Of a DNA stretch of 64,000 nucleotides, positions 34,170 to 42,727 are shown piece by piece. The number at the start of each line of letters is the position of its first letter. Position 1 is the first letter of the stretch. The DNA comes from Novilysobacter selenitireducens (GTDB lineage Bacteria > Pseudomonadota > Gammaproteobacteria > Xanthomonadales > Xanthomonadaceae). The translations under genes and the position numbers were made by a program. Under the pieces are notes generated by a model. That model did no database searches, was not told the origin of the DNA, and saw only the letters and a program-made list of their open reading frames with translations. The stretch covers positions 434,001 to 498,000 of the forward strand of contig NZ_JAINZW010000001.1 in the NCBI RefSeq assembly GCF_020026895.1, in the 5' to 3' direction.

Positions 34170-34227
34170 GGGTAACAGTCGGGGATTGGTGGCTTCCGAA
34201 CGAGGCGGGCACGGTGTTGATCCCAAG

Positions 34228-34257
34228 CCGTCGTCCCGGCGAAAGCCGGGACCCATC
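34228..34257. repeat. REP-like palindrome, diverged copy
   Basis: CGTCCCGGCGAAAGCCGGGA core, a diverged relative of the TTCCCGCGAAGGCGGGAA family at 1714 and 58046. Single copy, 58 bases after repeat copy B. Confidence 0.7.
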
Positions 34258-34324
34258 TTGACCCTCTCCGCGCTGCACCCCGATCGCTTGAAACCGCACC
34301 GCACCGCACCGCGGCCTGCGGATC

Positions 34325-34609
34325 CTAGTTCCGCTCCCCGCGCCCCTGCGCCTTCGCATTGGCGATGACGGCCCGCACCAGCGCGCGGTCCACGTGCCGC
34401 GAGATCGCCACCGCGCCCAGCGCGATCGCCTGCTCGCGCATCGGTGCGGGCACGTCGTAGTGCGCGCCGCTGGTCTTGTTCTGGAACGCGCGGCGCGGCA
34501 GGCCCAGGCGCGCAGAAAACGCATGAAGTTCGTCCAGCGTGTCGGCCATCAGGTGGGCCCAGCGCTGGCCGCGCCACAGCGTCACCGCGTCGTCGACGTA
34601 AACGGCCAT
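34325..34609 (-). CDS. DUF4031 domain protein
   Basis: 94 aa. MAVYVDDAVTLWRGQRWAHLMADTLDELHAFSARLGLPRRAFQN and GAHYDVPAPMREQAIALGAVAISR match what I recall of DUF4031. Soluble; function unknown. It begins 3 bases after the stop of the VOC gene upstream, so the two are one operon. Confidence 0.82.
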   Translation of the reverse strand: MAVYVDDAVTLWRGQRWAHLMADTLDELHAFSARLGLPRRAFQNKTSGAHYDVPAPMREQAIALGAVAISRHVDRALVRAVIANAKAQGRGERN

Positions 34610-34612
34610 CGC

Positions 34613-35044
34613 TCAGCGCGCGAACAGCTGCGAGGGGTCGGCGAAGGACTTGAACTCCAGCGCGTTGCCCGACGGGTCGTGGAAGAACATCGTCGACTGT
34701 TCGCCCGGCTGTCCGGCGAAGCGCACGTGCGGCTCGATGACGAACGCCACGCCCGCCGCGCGCAGCCGCGCCGCCAGTGCGCTCCAGTCGTGGGGCGAGA
34801 GCACCACGCCGAAATGCGGCACGGGGACGTCGTGCCCGTCCACCGCGTTGTGCGCCGCGGGCGTGAAGGCGCGCGCCGCGTCGCTGCGGTGGCAGACCAG
34901 CTGGTGGCCGTACAGGTCGAAATCGACCCAGTGCGTGTCGCTGCGGCCTTCCGCGCAGCCCAGCAGCCCGCCGTAGAACGCGCGCGCGGCGGCCACGTCA
35001 TGCACCGGGATGGCCAGGTGGAAGGGCGGCAGCAGGTGCGGCAT
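34613..35044 (-). CDS. VOC family protein
   Basis: 143 aa. [22 protein letters not shown] opens the first half; [10 protein letters not shown] and [21 protein letters not shown] close the second, with His7-like, His and Glu residues suited to a metal site. It belongs to the glyoxalase/dioxygenase superfamily, as do four more proteins in this window. First gene of an operon with DUF4031. Confidence 0.9.
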   Translation of the reverse strand: MPHLLPPFHLAIPVHDVAAARAFYGGLLGCAEGRSDTHWVDFDLYGHQLVCHRSDAARAFTPAAHNAVDGHDVPVPHFGVVLSPHDWSALAARLRAAGVAFVIEPHVRFAGQPGEQSTMFFHDPSGNALEFKSFADPSQLFAR

Positions 35045-35157
35045 GGGCGGCCTCGTACGTCATGCGGATGGGGACGCGCACATCCTCGCACCGGCCGTGG
35101 CCGCGGTGCATGCGCGCGCCGCCGGCATAATGGCCCGCCCTGACACCGGAGCCGGCC

Positions 35158-35826
35158 TTGCCGACCCCCGATCCCCGCACTGCCGAAGCCCGCCGCCTGG
35201 ACGACGAGCACGCGTCGCTGGGCGACCAGCTCGGCGCGATCATCGCCCACCTGCCGCCCGACACCATCAGCCTGGGCGAGCTGCTGGACGTGTTCGGCGA
35301 CGAAGGCCTGCTGCTGCTGACGGTGCTGCTGACGCTGGTGTTCCTGATCCCGGTGTCGATCCCGGGGGTGAGCACGGTGTTCGGAGCGGCGATCCTGCTG
35401 GTTGGCATCAGCCGCCTGATCGGGCGCGAGCTGTGGCTGCCGGCGCGCCTGCGCACGCGGCCCCTGCCGGCCGACCGGCTGCGGCCCGGGCTGGAGCGGG
35501 GCATGGAGTGGGTGCGGCGGATGGAGCGCATCAGCCGGCCGCACCGCCTGTCGGCGCTGGCCGGCGGGCGCGGGATCGATACGCTCAACAACCTCGCCTT
35601 CATCCTCGCCGCGCTGCTGCTGATGGCGCCGTTCGGCTTCGTCCCGTTCAGCAACACCTTCCCGGCCGTGGCGCTGCTGCTGTACGCGGTCGGCCTGATC
35701 CAGCGCGATGGCGGCGCCATCCTGCTGGGCCACCTGGCCAACATCGCGACGATCATCTACTTCGGCGTGCTGATCGGCGGCGGCGGGCTGGCCGCGCACC
35801 AGTTGCTGCAGCGCTTCACCGGCTGA
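35158..35826 (+). CDS. ExoD family exopolysaccharide synthesis protein (intact)
   Basis: 222 aa from a TTG at 35158, with GGAG 6 bases before it and no better start. Family features: SLGDQLGAIIAHLPPDTISLGELLDVFGDEGLLLLTVLLTLVFLIPVSIPGVST, three to four membrane helices, and a basic loop after helix two. ExoD was named from alkali-sensitive exopolysaccharide mutants of Sinorhizobium; the biochemical role is not known. It is colinear with the frameshifted paralogue at 22342. CATAAT at 35126-35131 may be its -10 element. Confidence 0.88.
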   Translation: MPTPDPRTAEARRLDDEHASLGDQLGAIIAHLPPDTISLGELLDVFGDEGLLLLTVLLTLVFLIPVSIPGVSTVFGAAILLVGISRLIGRELWLPARLRTRPLPADRLRPGLERGMEWVRRMERISRPHRLSALAGGRGIDTLNNLAFILAALLLMAPFGFVPFSNTFPAVALLLYAVGLIQRDGGAILLGHLANIATIIYFGVLIGGGGLAAHQLLQRFTG

Positions 35827-35911
35827 TGGCCTGCGCGACGGGGTCGTCGCGTTCTCCCCTCCTGCACGGGTCGCGCCAGTTCGGCGCGGTCCTTTTTCGG
35901 GAGGAGACTCG

Positions 35912-36391
35912 ATGAACCGTTCAATCGCACCCCGCATTCCGCTCCGGATGGCCGCACTGGCGCTGGCCGCATTGGGCTCCGTCGCCGGCACCGCCTTGGC
36001 GCAGGATGCCGCCGCGCCGGCACCGGCACCGCCGGCCACGGTCGACACCAACGGAGACGGCGTGCTGTCGGCCGCCGAGCATTCCGCGGCAGCCCGCGGC
36101 GCCTTCCAGCGCATGGACGGGGACGGGGATGGCCGGATCACCGTGGACGAGATGGGCGCGATGCCCGGCGCCAGCGCCGCAGGCATGCCGTCCGCGGCCG
36201 ATCGCATGAAGGCCGTCGATACCGACGGCGACAGCGTGCTGACCGTGCAGGAACACGCCGCGGCCACCACGGCGGCCTACACGCGCCTGGATGCCGACAG
36301 CGACGGCCGCCTGACGCTGGACGAAGTGCGCGCCGGAGCCGCTGCCGCCCAGGCCGCCCGCCCGGCGCAGCCCACGCCGACGCCGCGCTGA
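35912..36391 (+). CDS. Exported four-EF-hand protein
   Basis: 159 aa. A signal peptide (IPLRMAALALAALGSVAGTALAQ) is followed by an Ala/Pro linker and four EF-hand loops: DTNGDGVLSAAE, DGDGDGRITVDE, DTDGDSVLTVQE and DADSDGRLTLDE, each with Asp at the +X, +Y, +Z positions and Glu at -Z. All four should bind calcium, with loop three less ideal at position six (Ser). It ends in PAQPTPTPR. GGAGGAG lies 8 bases before the ATG. Probably a periplasmic calcium buffer or sensor. Confidence 0.9.
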   Translation: MNRSIAPRIPLRMAALALAALGSVAGTALAQDAAAPAPAPPATVDTNGDGVLSAAEHSAAARGAFQRMDGDGDGRITVDEMGAMPGASAAGMPSAADRMKAVDTDGDSVLTVQEHAAATTAAYTRLDADSDGRLTLDEVRAGAAAAQAARPAQPTPTPR

Positions 36392-36548
36392 CGGGCAAGC
36401 GCGCTGACAGGCACCCGTGCCGGCGGCCACGCGCCGCCGGCGTCGACCGGGCAGCCGCCCTTCAAGTTTTGCCGCGACCGGCCGATTCCGTGGCTGAAAC
36501 GCGGCCGTCCCACCGGCCGACCCGTCCCATTGGCCGACTGGAGACATC

Positions 36549-37814
36549 GTGCGCCCGGTGCAGGAGGAAGAACTCGTCGTCGGCCAGCCACTGGCGTGGC
36601 CGCTGTTCGACCCGGCCGGCAAGCTGCTGGCCGACGCCGGCGCGATGGTGCTGTGCGAGGCGCAGCGGCTGACGCTGCTGCAGCGCGGCTTCGTTGACCC
36701 GGCGCTTTGCCTGGTCGAGGACGACACACTGCTGGTCGACGAGACCGGCGAGCCCGAGCTGCCGCCGCCGCCCCTGCCGCCGGTGTTCGGCGAGGTGCGC
36801 GCGCTCAAGCGCCGCTTGGCCGACGCCCACATGCAGCTGCTGGCCGCCGGCACGCCCGAGGGCGCGCTGGTCGTGCTGGAGCTGGTGACCGAGCTCCAGG
36901 CGCTGGTCGCGCGCGACGCCGATGCCGCACTGGCCGCCGTGCAGCTGGACCTGGACGACGGTGGCCACATCTCCCGCCAGGTGCATGCCGCGATCCTCTG
37001 CCAGATGGCGCTGCGCGCACGCGAGCGCGACCCGGCCGAAGTCGACTCGCTGATGGCGGCCGCGCTGACCTACGACCTGGCGCTGGGGCCGATCGCCGAC
37101 ACCCTCAACCGCCAGCAGGGCGAGCTCAGTGCGCAGCAGCGCCGGCAGGTGTCCGCGCACCCGGACGAAGCGGTGATGCTGCTCAAGGCCGCCGGCGTGG
37201 AAGACCCGCTGTGGCTGGATGCCGTGCTGCACCACCACGAGCGGCTGGACGGCAGCGGCTACCCGCACGGGCTGATGGGTCGCGACATCGGCGACGGCGC
37301 GCGCCTGCTGGCGGTGGTCGACATCTTTTCGGCGATGGTGCGGCCGCGCGCCTACCGCGAGGCGGTGATCGCCCGCAACGCGCTGCGCAACCTGTTCATG
37401 GAGCGCGGTACTGCCGTCGACACCGAACTGCCGGGGTTGCTGGTCAAGGAAATCGGCGTGTTCCCGCCCGGCACCGTGGTGCGGCTGGCCAGCGGCGAGG
37501 TCGGCGTGGTCACCCACCGCGGCGGCAACGCGGCCTGCCCGCGCGTGGCACGGCTGGTGAACGCCAATGGCACCTTCGCGGCCGTGGCCCGCTCACGCGA
37601 CACCCGCGAGGCCGAGCACGCCATCGTCGAAGCCGTGCCGCAGGCCCGCTACCAGGCCTTCCTCAGCAACTGCGCCCGGTTCTGGGCCGACGGCCCGCAG
37701 GTGCGCCCCGCCCCGAACCGTCCAGCGCCGGCCGCTGCCCCCGTGGTCCTGCCCGCAGCCGCCGTCGAGGCGTCCGTGCCGGCCCCGGAGGACGCCGAAA
37801 CCGCCGCCGGCTGA
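36549..37814 (+). CDS. HD-GYP-like protein with degenerate catalytic residues
   Basis: 421 aa. Residues about 115-320 are an HD-GYP domain: HHHERLDGSGYPHGLMGRDI at 228-247 keeps the His-His and GYP motif, and VVDIFSAMVRPRAYRE is the next conserved helix. The HD pair itself is Tyr175-Asp176 (LTYDLALG), so the key His is missing and c-di-GMP phosphodiesterase activity is doubtful. The N-terminal 80 residues are a PilZ-unlike module often seen before HD-GYP. The tail (from about 380) is Pro/Ala-rich. GGAG 4 bases before the GTG sets the start. It may act as a binding or adaptor protein. Confidence 0.85.
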   Translation: MRPVQEEELVVGQPLAWPLFDPAGKLLADAGAMVLCEAQRLTLLQRGFVDPALCLVEDDTLLVDETGEPELPPPPLPPVFGEVRALKRRLADAHMQLLAAGTPEGALVVLELVTELQALVARDADAALAAVQLDLDDGGHISRQVHAAILCQMALRARERDPAEVDSLMAAALTYDLALGPIADTLNRQQGELSAQQRRQVSAHPDEAVMLLKAAGVEDPLWLDAVLHHHERLDGSGYPHGLMGRDIGDGARLLAVVDIFSAMVRPRAYREAVIARNALRNLFMERGTAVDTELPGLLVKEIGVFPPGTVVRLASGEVGVVTHRGGNAACPRVARLVNANGTFAAVARSRDTREAEHAIVEAVPQARYQAFLSNCARFWADGPQVRPAPNRPAPAAAPVVLPAAAVEASVPAPEDAETAAG

Positions 37815-37852
37815 ACAGGCGGCCGCACGCGGCGATTGCATTGCGACGCGGG

Positions 37853-38013
37853 GCGGGCTAACGTGCGCCCGCTGTGTTCGTCAAGGGTCACCCGAAACGT
37901 GGCCCGATGCCGTAGATCCCTGATCCGCTACATCGTTGCACTCGCTTCCTCCTTGCAACCAGCCAAGCGCCGCGCAAGCGGCATCCAAAACTTCCGTTAC
38001 AAGGAGCAAGAAA
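37853..38013 (+). promoter_or_regulatory. Leader of cold-shock protein gene
   Basis: About 150 bases without a gene lie between the HD-GYP gene and the csp start. It contains the hairpin GCGGGC..GCCCGC at 37853-37872 with TAACGT inside, which may be a -10 element, and a pyrimidine tract CTTCCTCC just before AACCAGCC. Long structured leaders are usual for cold-shock genes, so temperature control at the RNA level is plausible but not shown. Confidence 0.4.
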
Positions 38014-38223
38014 ATGTCGAACCGTGAAACCGGTACCGTCAAGTGGTTCAACGATGCCAAGGGCTTCGGCTTCATCAGCCGTGAGAACGGCGAGGACGTG
38101 TTCGTGCACTTCCGCGCGATCCAGTCCAATGGCTTCAAGAGCCTGCAGGAAGGCCAGAAGGTCGAGTTCACCGTGACCCAGGGCCAGAAGGGCCTGCAGG
38201 CCGACGCCGTCACCCCGCTGTAA
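38014..38223 (+). CDS. Cold-shock domain protein (CspA family)
   Basis: 69 aa. RNP1 KGFGFISR and RNP2 DVFVHFRAI are intact, with [20 protein letters not shown] the typical start. The protein is a single-stranded nucleic-acid chaperone. AAGGAG 8 bases before the ATG at 38014 decides the start over the open frame upstream. A strong terminator follows. Confidence 0.97.
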   Translation: MSNRETGTVKWFNDAKGFGFISRENGEDVFVHFRAIQSNGFKSLQEGQKVEFTVTQGQKGLQADAVTPL

Positions 38224-38273
38224 GGGCGACGCGTTACCTGCCGCAGCGGCCTTCGTGCCGCGGCGACACCTTC

Positions 38274-38304
38274 GAAAAACCCGGCTTCGGCCGGGTTTTT
38301 CTTT
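38274..38304 (+). terminator. Rho-independent terminator after cold-shock gene
   Basis: Stem AAAAACCCGGC / GCCGGGTTTTT with a TTCG loop and T-run, 50 bases after the stop. Confidence 0.92.
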
Positions 38305-38445
38305 GCGCGCGCTTCAGGCTTCCGGTGCGCGGCCGTTAGTCCACCCCATGTCCCGCGCCCCCCGCCCCGTCCCCGCCCCGAACGCCATCCGGCGCACCGT
38401 GGTGTGCGGTGGCGTGACCGGAGCGACGGATCCCGGCAGCGCGGG

Positions 38446-40254
38446 ATGAAACAATCGCCGCCGATGTCCGAGCCTGCCGCGCCCATGGAACCCGCTACGT
38501 CGGCCCCGCCGGGCATGTCGCGTGCGCCGGCGCCTGTGCGGGACCGTGGCCTGCGGTTCTGGCTGGGCCTTGGCTACGCGGCGATCGTGGTCGCCTTCGC
38601 AGTCGCGCTGGCGGTGCTGGCCAACCTCGGCGCCACCCGGCAGATGGAGCGCGAGGCCGGCCAGCGGCTGGATGCGCAGGCCCGGCACATGGCCGAGCGA
38701 CTCGACCTGGGCGTGGCCGAACGGCTCGACGACATGCGCCTGCTGGCGCTGCTGCCGTTGCTCCACGACGACCCCGTCGATGCCGCCGCGGTGCGCACGC
38801 TGTTCAACGAACTGGCCCGCACCGAACCCGAATACGCGTGGATCGGCTTCGCCGCGGCCGATGGCACGGTGCGCGTGGCCAGCGGCGGCCTCTTGGAAGG
38901 GGCCAGCGTCAGCCAGCGACCGTGGTTCCAGGCGGCCCGTCGCGGCCCGCACCTGGGCGACGTGCACGAGGCGGCCCTGCTCGCGCGGCTGCTGCCGGCT
39001 CAACCCGGCGGCCAGCCGCTGCGGTTGATCGACGTCGCCGCTCCCGTACGAAATGCCGACGGCAGCCTGCTGGGGGTCGTCGGTGCGCACCTGTCGTGGC
39101 GCTGGGCCGAACGCCAGCGCGACCGCTTGCTGGGGCCGGAGGCCGACCGTGGCCTGCAGGAACTGTGGGTGCTGGATGCCCAGGGCCGTGTCCTGATGGG
39201 GCCGGACGACCGGGTCGGTCAGGTGCTGGACACACCGAGCGCGCACGCCGTCGCGGCCGCGCGCAGTGGCCACCTCGCCGAGACCTGGGACGACGGCGTC
39301 GACTACCTGACCGGCTACGCGCAGACCGGTCGCGATGCCGACGGGCCGACCGTCGGCTGGCGCGTGCTGGTGCGCGAGCCGCGCGAGGTGGCAATGGCCG
39401 AAGTGCGCGGGTTGCGTCGGACGCTGACGGCGGTGGTGGCGGTGCTCGCGCTGCTGTCGATCGCCGCCGCGCTGCTGCTGGCGCGCAAGATCAGCGCCCC
39501 GCTGCACACGCTGGCCGAGGCCGCCACGGTGATGCGCACCGGCCTCACCGTGGTCCGCCTGCCGCAGCTGGGCGGCTATCGCGAGGCGCAGCAACTGTCG
39601 GCCGCGCTCAGCGGCCTGTTCGAGCAGGTCGGGCAGCGTGAGCGCGAACTGCGCGACCTCGCCGAGAACCTGGAACGGCGCGTCGAGGCGCGCACGCAGG
39701 AGCTGCACAGCGCCAACAACGAACTCGAGCGCCTGTCGGTGACCGACAGCCTTACCGGCCTCAACAACCGGCGCTACTTCGACACCCAGCTGGCGCACGA
39801 AATGCAGCGCGCGCGCCAGCAGCTGCAGCCGTTGTCGCTGCTGCTGATCGACTTGGACCACTTCAAGCGCATCAACGACACGCACGGCCATCCGGCCGGC
39901 GACCGCGTGCTGCAACTGGTCGCCGACCTGCTCGACCAGGGCCTGCGGCCGACGGACGCGATCGCCCGGATCGGCGGCGAGGAGTTCGCGGTGATCGCCG
40001 CCGGCGCCGACCTCGCGCAGGCCAGCCTCCTGGCCGAGCGCCTGCGCAGCCGCGTCGCCAGTGCCAGCCCGCTGGAGATCGGGCGCCTGGAGTTGCCGAT
40101 CTCGGTCAGCATCGGAGTGGCCAGCGTATGGCCGGCGGAGGGTGACGCCACCGCCATGGAGACCGCGGCCGAGCGGCTCTACACCCAGGCCGACATGGCG
40201 CTCTACCGCGCCAAGCGTGCCGGCCGCGACCGCGTGGAAGGCACGGTCGCCTGA
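38446..40254 (+). CDS. Diguanylate cyclase with extracytoplasmic Cache-like sensor
   Basis: 602 aa. Membrane helix one at about 37-60, periplasmic sensor about 65-325 (double-Cache-like; SQRPWFQAARRG is the ligand-helix motif), helix two at about 325-350, HAMP-like and coiled-coil linker to 425, and a GGDEF domain. The catalytic site is GGEEF at 510-514, and RPTD five residues before it is an intact inhibitory I-site. It should make c-di-GMP in response to an external small molecule, possibly an amino acid or peptide. ATGs at 38446 and 38464 are both possible starts. Confidence 0.9.
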   Translation: MKQSPPMSEPAAPMEPATSAPPGMSRAPAPVRDRGLRFWLGLGYAAIVVAFAVALAVLANLGATRQMEREAGQRLDAQARHMAERLDLGVAERLDDMRLLALLPLLHDDPVDAAAVRTLFNELARTEPEYAWIGFAAADGTVRVASGGLLEGASVSQRPWFQAARRGPHLGDVHEAALLARLLPAQPGGQPLRLIDVAAPVRNADGSLLGVVGAHLSWRWAERQRDRLLGPEADRGLQELWVLDAQGRVLMGPDDRVGQVLDTPSAHAVAAARSGHLAETWDDGVDYLTGYAQTGRDADGPTVGWRVLVREPREVAMAEVRGLRRTLTAVVAVLALLSIAAALLLARKISAPLHTLAEAATVMRTGLTVVRLPQLGGYREAQQLSAALSGLFEQVGQRERELRDLAENLERRVEARTQELHSANNELERLSVTDSLTGLNNRRYFDTQLAHEMQRARQQLQPLSLLLIDLDHFKRINDTHGHPAGDRVLQLVADLLDQGLRPTDAIARIGGEEFAVIAAGADLAQASLLAERLRSRVASASPLEIGRLELPISVSIGVASVWPAEGDATAMETAAERLYTQADMALYRAKRAGRDRVEGTVA

Positions 40255-40299
40255 TCGCGCACACGGCGGCGGCCGCGCGTGCTCCCGCATAATCGCGCG

Positions 40300-40956
40300 A
40301 TGCCTTCGATTGCCGACATCCCGTTGTTGACCTGGCTGCTGGTGCTGGCCGCCTACCTGATCGGCTCGCTGTCGGGCAGCCTGCTGCTGGGCCGTGGTCG
40401 CGGCGTCGACATCCGCACCCTGGGCAGCGGCAACGCCGGCGGCACCAACGCACTGCGCACGCAGGGCTGGCGCTTCGCGCTGGGCGTGGTGCTGGTGGAC
40501 GTCGGCAAGGGCGCGCTGGCCACGTGGCTGGCACTACGGTTCGCGCCGGTGGGCAGCGCATTGACGGTGACCGCGCACGGCTACCTGGCGGCATTCGCGG
40601 CGATCGTCGGCCACGTCTGGCCGGTGTGGCACGGCTTCCGCGGCGGCAAGGGCGCGGCGACGCTGGTGGGCGCGCTGGCGGTGCTGTGGCCGCTGGCGGT
40701 CGCGCTGATGGTGCTGGCGTGGCTGGCCACGGTGCTGGCCAGCGGGTACGTCGGTCTTGCGACGGTCGTGGCGGCGCTGGTACTACCGGTGCTGGCGTGG
40801 ATATTCGATGCGGAGTTGCCGCGGATGGCGTTTGCCTGCGCGGTGGCCGTCCTGCTGGCGTGGACACACCGCGGCAACCTGGCGCGCCTGCGCGACGGGA
40901 CCGAGTCGCGCTTCGCCCGTGCGCGCCTCCTGCACCGCTGGCGCCGGGGCGGGTGA
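40300..40956 (+). CDS. plsY: Glycerol-3-phosphate acyltransferase PlsY
   Basis: 218 aa with five membrane segments. PlsY transfers an acyl group from acyl-phosphate to glycerol-3-phosphate at the inner membrane, the first step of phospholipid synthesis. The three motifs are SGSLLLGRGRGVDIRTLGSGNAGGTNALR, GHVWPVWHGFRGGKGAAT and the C-terminal THRGNLARLRDGTE. The ATG at 40300 fits the family; a GTG at 40279 is in frame. CATAAT at 40288-40293 would place transcription start almost at the ATG, so a leaderless mRNA is possible. Overlaps birA by one base. Confidence 0.96.
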   Translation: MPSIADIPLLTWLLVLAAYLIGSLSGSLLLGRGRGVDIRTLGSGNAGGTNALRTQGWRFALGVVLVDVGKGALATWLALRFAPVGSALTVTAHGYLAAFAAIVGHVWPVWHGFRGGKGAATLVGALAVLWPLAVALMVLAWLATVLASGYVGLATVVAALVLPVLAWIFDAELPRMAFACAVAVLLAWTHRGNLARLRDGTESRFARARLLHRWRRGG

Positions 40957-41960
40957 TGGACGAGCGCGCGCTGTTGCAGCGGCTGATCACCGGCCCGGTG
41001 TCGGGCGACGCGCTGGCGCGCGAGGTCGGCCAGACCCGCGCCGCGGTGTGGAAGCGCATCGAGTCGCTGCGCCAGGCCGGCGTCGCGATCGACGCGCGCC
41101 CGGGCCAGGGCTATGCGCTCGCGCAACCACTCGACCTGCTGGACGCCGCGCACATCCAGCGCAGCCTGTCGGACGACGCTCGGCAAAGGCTGTCCGCATG
41201 CGAGGTCGCGTGGACCATCGATTCCACCAACAGCGCGCTGATGGCGGCACCGGTGCCGGCGGACGGCCTTGCACGCGTGCTGTTGGCCGAGCGCCAGACG
41301 GCCGGACGCGGGCGGCGCGGTCGCGAGTGGGCCTCGCCGCTGGCCGCGCACCTCTACCTGTCGTTGGCGCGCGCATTCGGCGGTGGCCTCGCCCGGCTGG
41401 GCGGATTGAGCCTGGTGGCTGGCGTGGCGACGGTCGAGGCGCTGCATGCGCTCGGCGTCACCGCCGCACGGCTGAAGTGGCCCAACGACGTGGTGGTGGT
41501 CGACGAGCGCGGCCTGCGCAAACTCGGCGGGCTGCTGGTGGAGGGCAGCGGCGAACACGCCGGCCCGGTGCGCGCGGTGATCGGCCTCGGCCTCAATGTG
41601 CGCATGCCCGCCGAAGCCGCGGCATCGATCGAACAACCTTGGTGCGACCTTGCCGGACTCGCCGGCGGGTCGTTGGACCGCAACGCACTGGCGGCGGCGG
41701 TGCTGGAACACTGGCTGCCTGCGCTGGACACATTCGAACAGGACGGACTGACGCCGTTCCTGGCTCGCTATGCCGCCGTGGACGCGCTGCGCGGACGCGG
41801 GATCGTGGTACAGGGCGAGCACGCGCGACTGGAGGGCATCGCACACGGCATCGCGCCCGACGGTGGCCTGGAGATCACGATGCCGGACGGCGCCACGCGC
41901 ATCGTGCACGCGGGCGAAGCCAGCCTGCGCCTGGTGCCGACCGCGGAGGCCACGGCGTGA
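40956..41960 (+). CDS. birA: Bifunctional biotin-protein ligase / biotin operon repressor BirA
   Basis: 334 aa. Residues 1-60 form a helix-turn-helix domain (SGDALAREVGQTRAAVWKRIESLRQAG). The ligase core has the GRGRRGREW nucleotide loop and KWPNDVVV, followed by KLGGLLVE; the C-terminal SH3-like domain ends in VHAGEASLRLV. It attaches biotin to acetyl-CoA carboxylase and represses biotin synthesis genes. The ATG shares one base with the plsY stop (TGATG). Second gene of a plsY-birA-coaX operon. Confidence 0.96.
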   Translation: MDERALLQRLITGPVSGDALAREVGQTRAAVWKRIESLRQAGVAIDARPGQGYALAQPLDLLDAAHIQRSLSDDARQRLSACEVAWTIDSTNSALMAAPVPADGLARVLLAERQTAGRGRRGREWASPLAAHLYLSLARAFGGGLARLGGLSLVAGVATVEALHALGVTAARLKWPNDVVVVDERGLRKLGGLLVEGSGEHAGPVRAVIGLGLNVRMPAEAAASIEQPWCDLAGLAGGSLDRNALAAAVLEHWLPALDTFEQDGLTPFLARYAAVDALRGRGIVVQGEHARLEGIAHGIAPDGGLEITMPDGATRIVHAGEASLRLVPTAEATA

Positions 41961-42688
41961 GTCGGTGGCTGTTCGACCTGGGCAACACGCGGCTGAAGTG
42001 CGCGTCGCTGGCCGACGACGGAACCATCGGCGACGTGCATGCGCTGGCCAACGATGCTGGCGGCTGGGCCGTCGCGCTCGATGCGTTGCTGCCTTCCCGC
42101 GTGGACGTGGCCTGGGTGGCCAGCGTCGCGGCGCCGGCCCTGACTTCGGCGCTGGCCGATGCGCTGGCCGCACGCGCCCGCGCGGTCAGCTTCGCGCGCA
42201 CCCAGGCATCGGCCTGCGGCGTGCGCATCGCCTACGCGCAGCCGCACAAGCTTGGGGTCGATCGCTTCCTGTCGATGATCGGCGCGCACGCGCGCATCCC
42301 CGGGCCCGTCCTGCTGTGCGGCGTCGGCACGGCGCTCACCATCGACCTGCTGGACGCCGACGGCCTGCACCGCGGCGGCCGGCTGGCACCGTCGCCCACC
42401 GTGATGCGCGAAGCACTGCACGCGCGCGCAGCGCAGCTGCCGGCGGACGGCGGTAGCTATGCCGACTTCGCCGACGACACCGAGGACGCATTGGCGTCGG
42501 GCTGCGAAGGCGCCGCCGCGGCGCTGGTGCGCGACAGCCTGGACGCCGGCACCCGGCTGCTTGGCGCGGCACCGAGCCTTCACCTGCATGGCGGCGGCGC
42601 CCCCGCGTTGTTGCCGCGCCTGCCGCAGGCACGGCATGCGCCCGACCTGGTCCTGGCCGGCCTCGCGGCGTGGGCGGGGCAGGGATGA
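41957..42688 (+). CDS. coaX: Type III pantothenate kinase CoaX
   Basis: 243 aa from a GTG overlapping the birA stop by four bases. LFDLGNTRLKCASL is the ATP-binding loop, GVDRFLSMIGA the pantothenate-binding helix, and GVGTALTIDLLDADGLHRGGRLAPSP the second phosphate loop. Catalyses the first step of coenzyme A synthesis and uses the monovalent-cation-dependent ASKHA fold. The family length of about 245 aa is matched. Confidence 0.96.
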   Translation: MSRWLFDLGNTRLKCASLADDGTIGDVHALANDAGGWAVALDALLPSRVDVAWVASVAAPALTSALADALAARARAVSFARTQASACGVRIAYAQPHKLGVDRFLSMIGAHARIPGPVLLCGVGTALTIDLLDADGLHRGGRLAPSPTVMREALHARAAQLPADGGSYADFADDTEDALASGCEGAAAALVRDSLDAGTRLLGAAPSLHLHGGGAPALLPRLPQARHAPDLVLAGLAAWAGQG

Positions 42689-42715
42689 CGGTGCGTCCCT
42701 GGTGCAGCCGCGTTT

Positions 42716-42721
42716 TATAGT
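42716..42721 (+). promoter_or_regulatory. Candidate -10 element for SPOR gene
   Basis: TATAGT lies 7 bases before the ATG at 42728, which would give a leaderless or near-leaderless mRNA. No convincing -35 is seen. Similar AT-rich hexamers close to the start occur before plsY. Confidence 0.35.
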
Positions 42722-42727
42722 CGCCAC

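Noticed and set aside
33708-34577. 289-codon frame across the gap with repeat copy B
   Set aside because: Mostly repeat-derived and Arg/Pro-rich; runs antisense to nothing conserved but fails as a protein.
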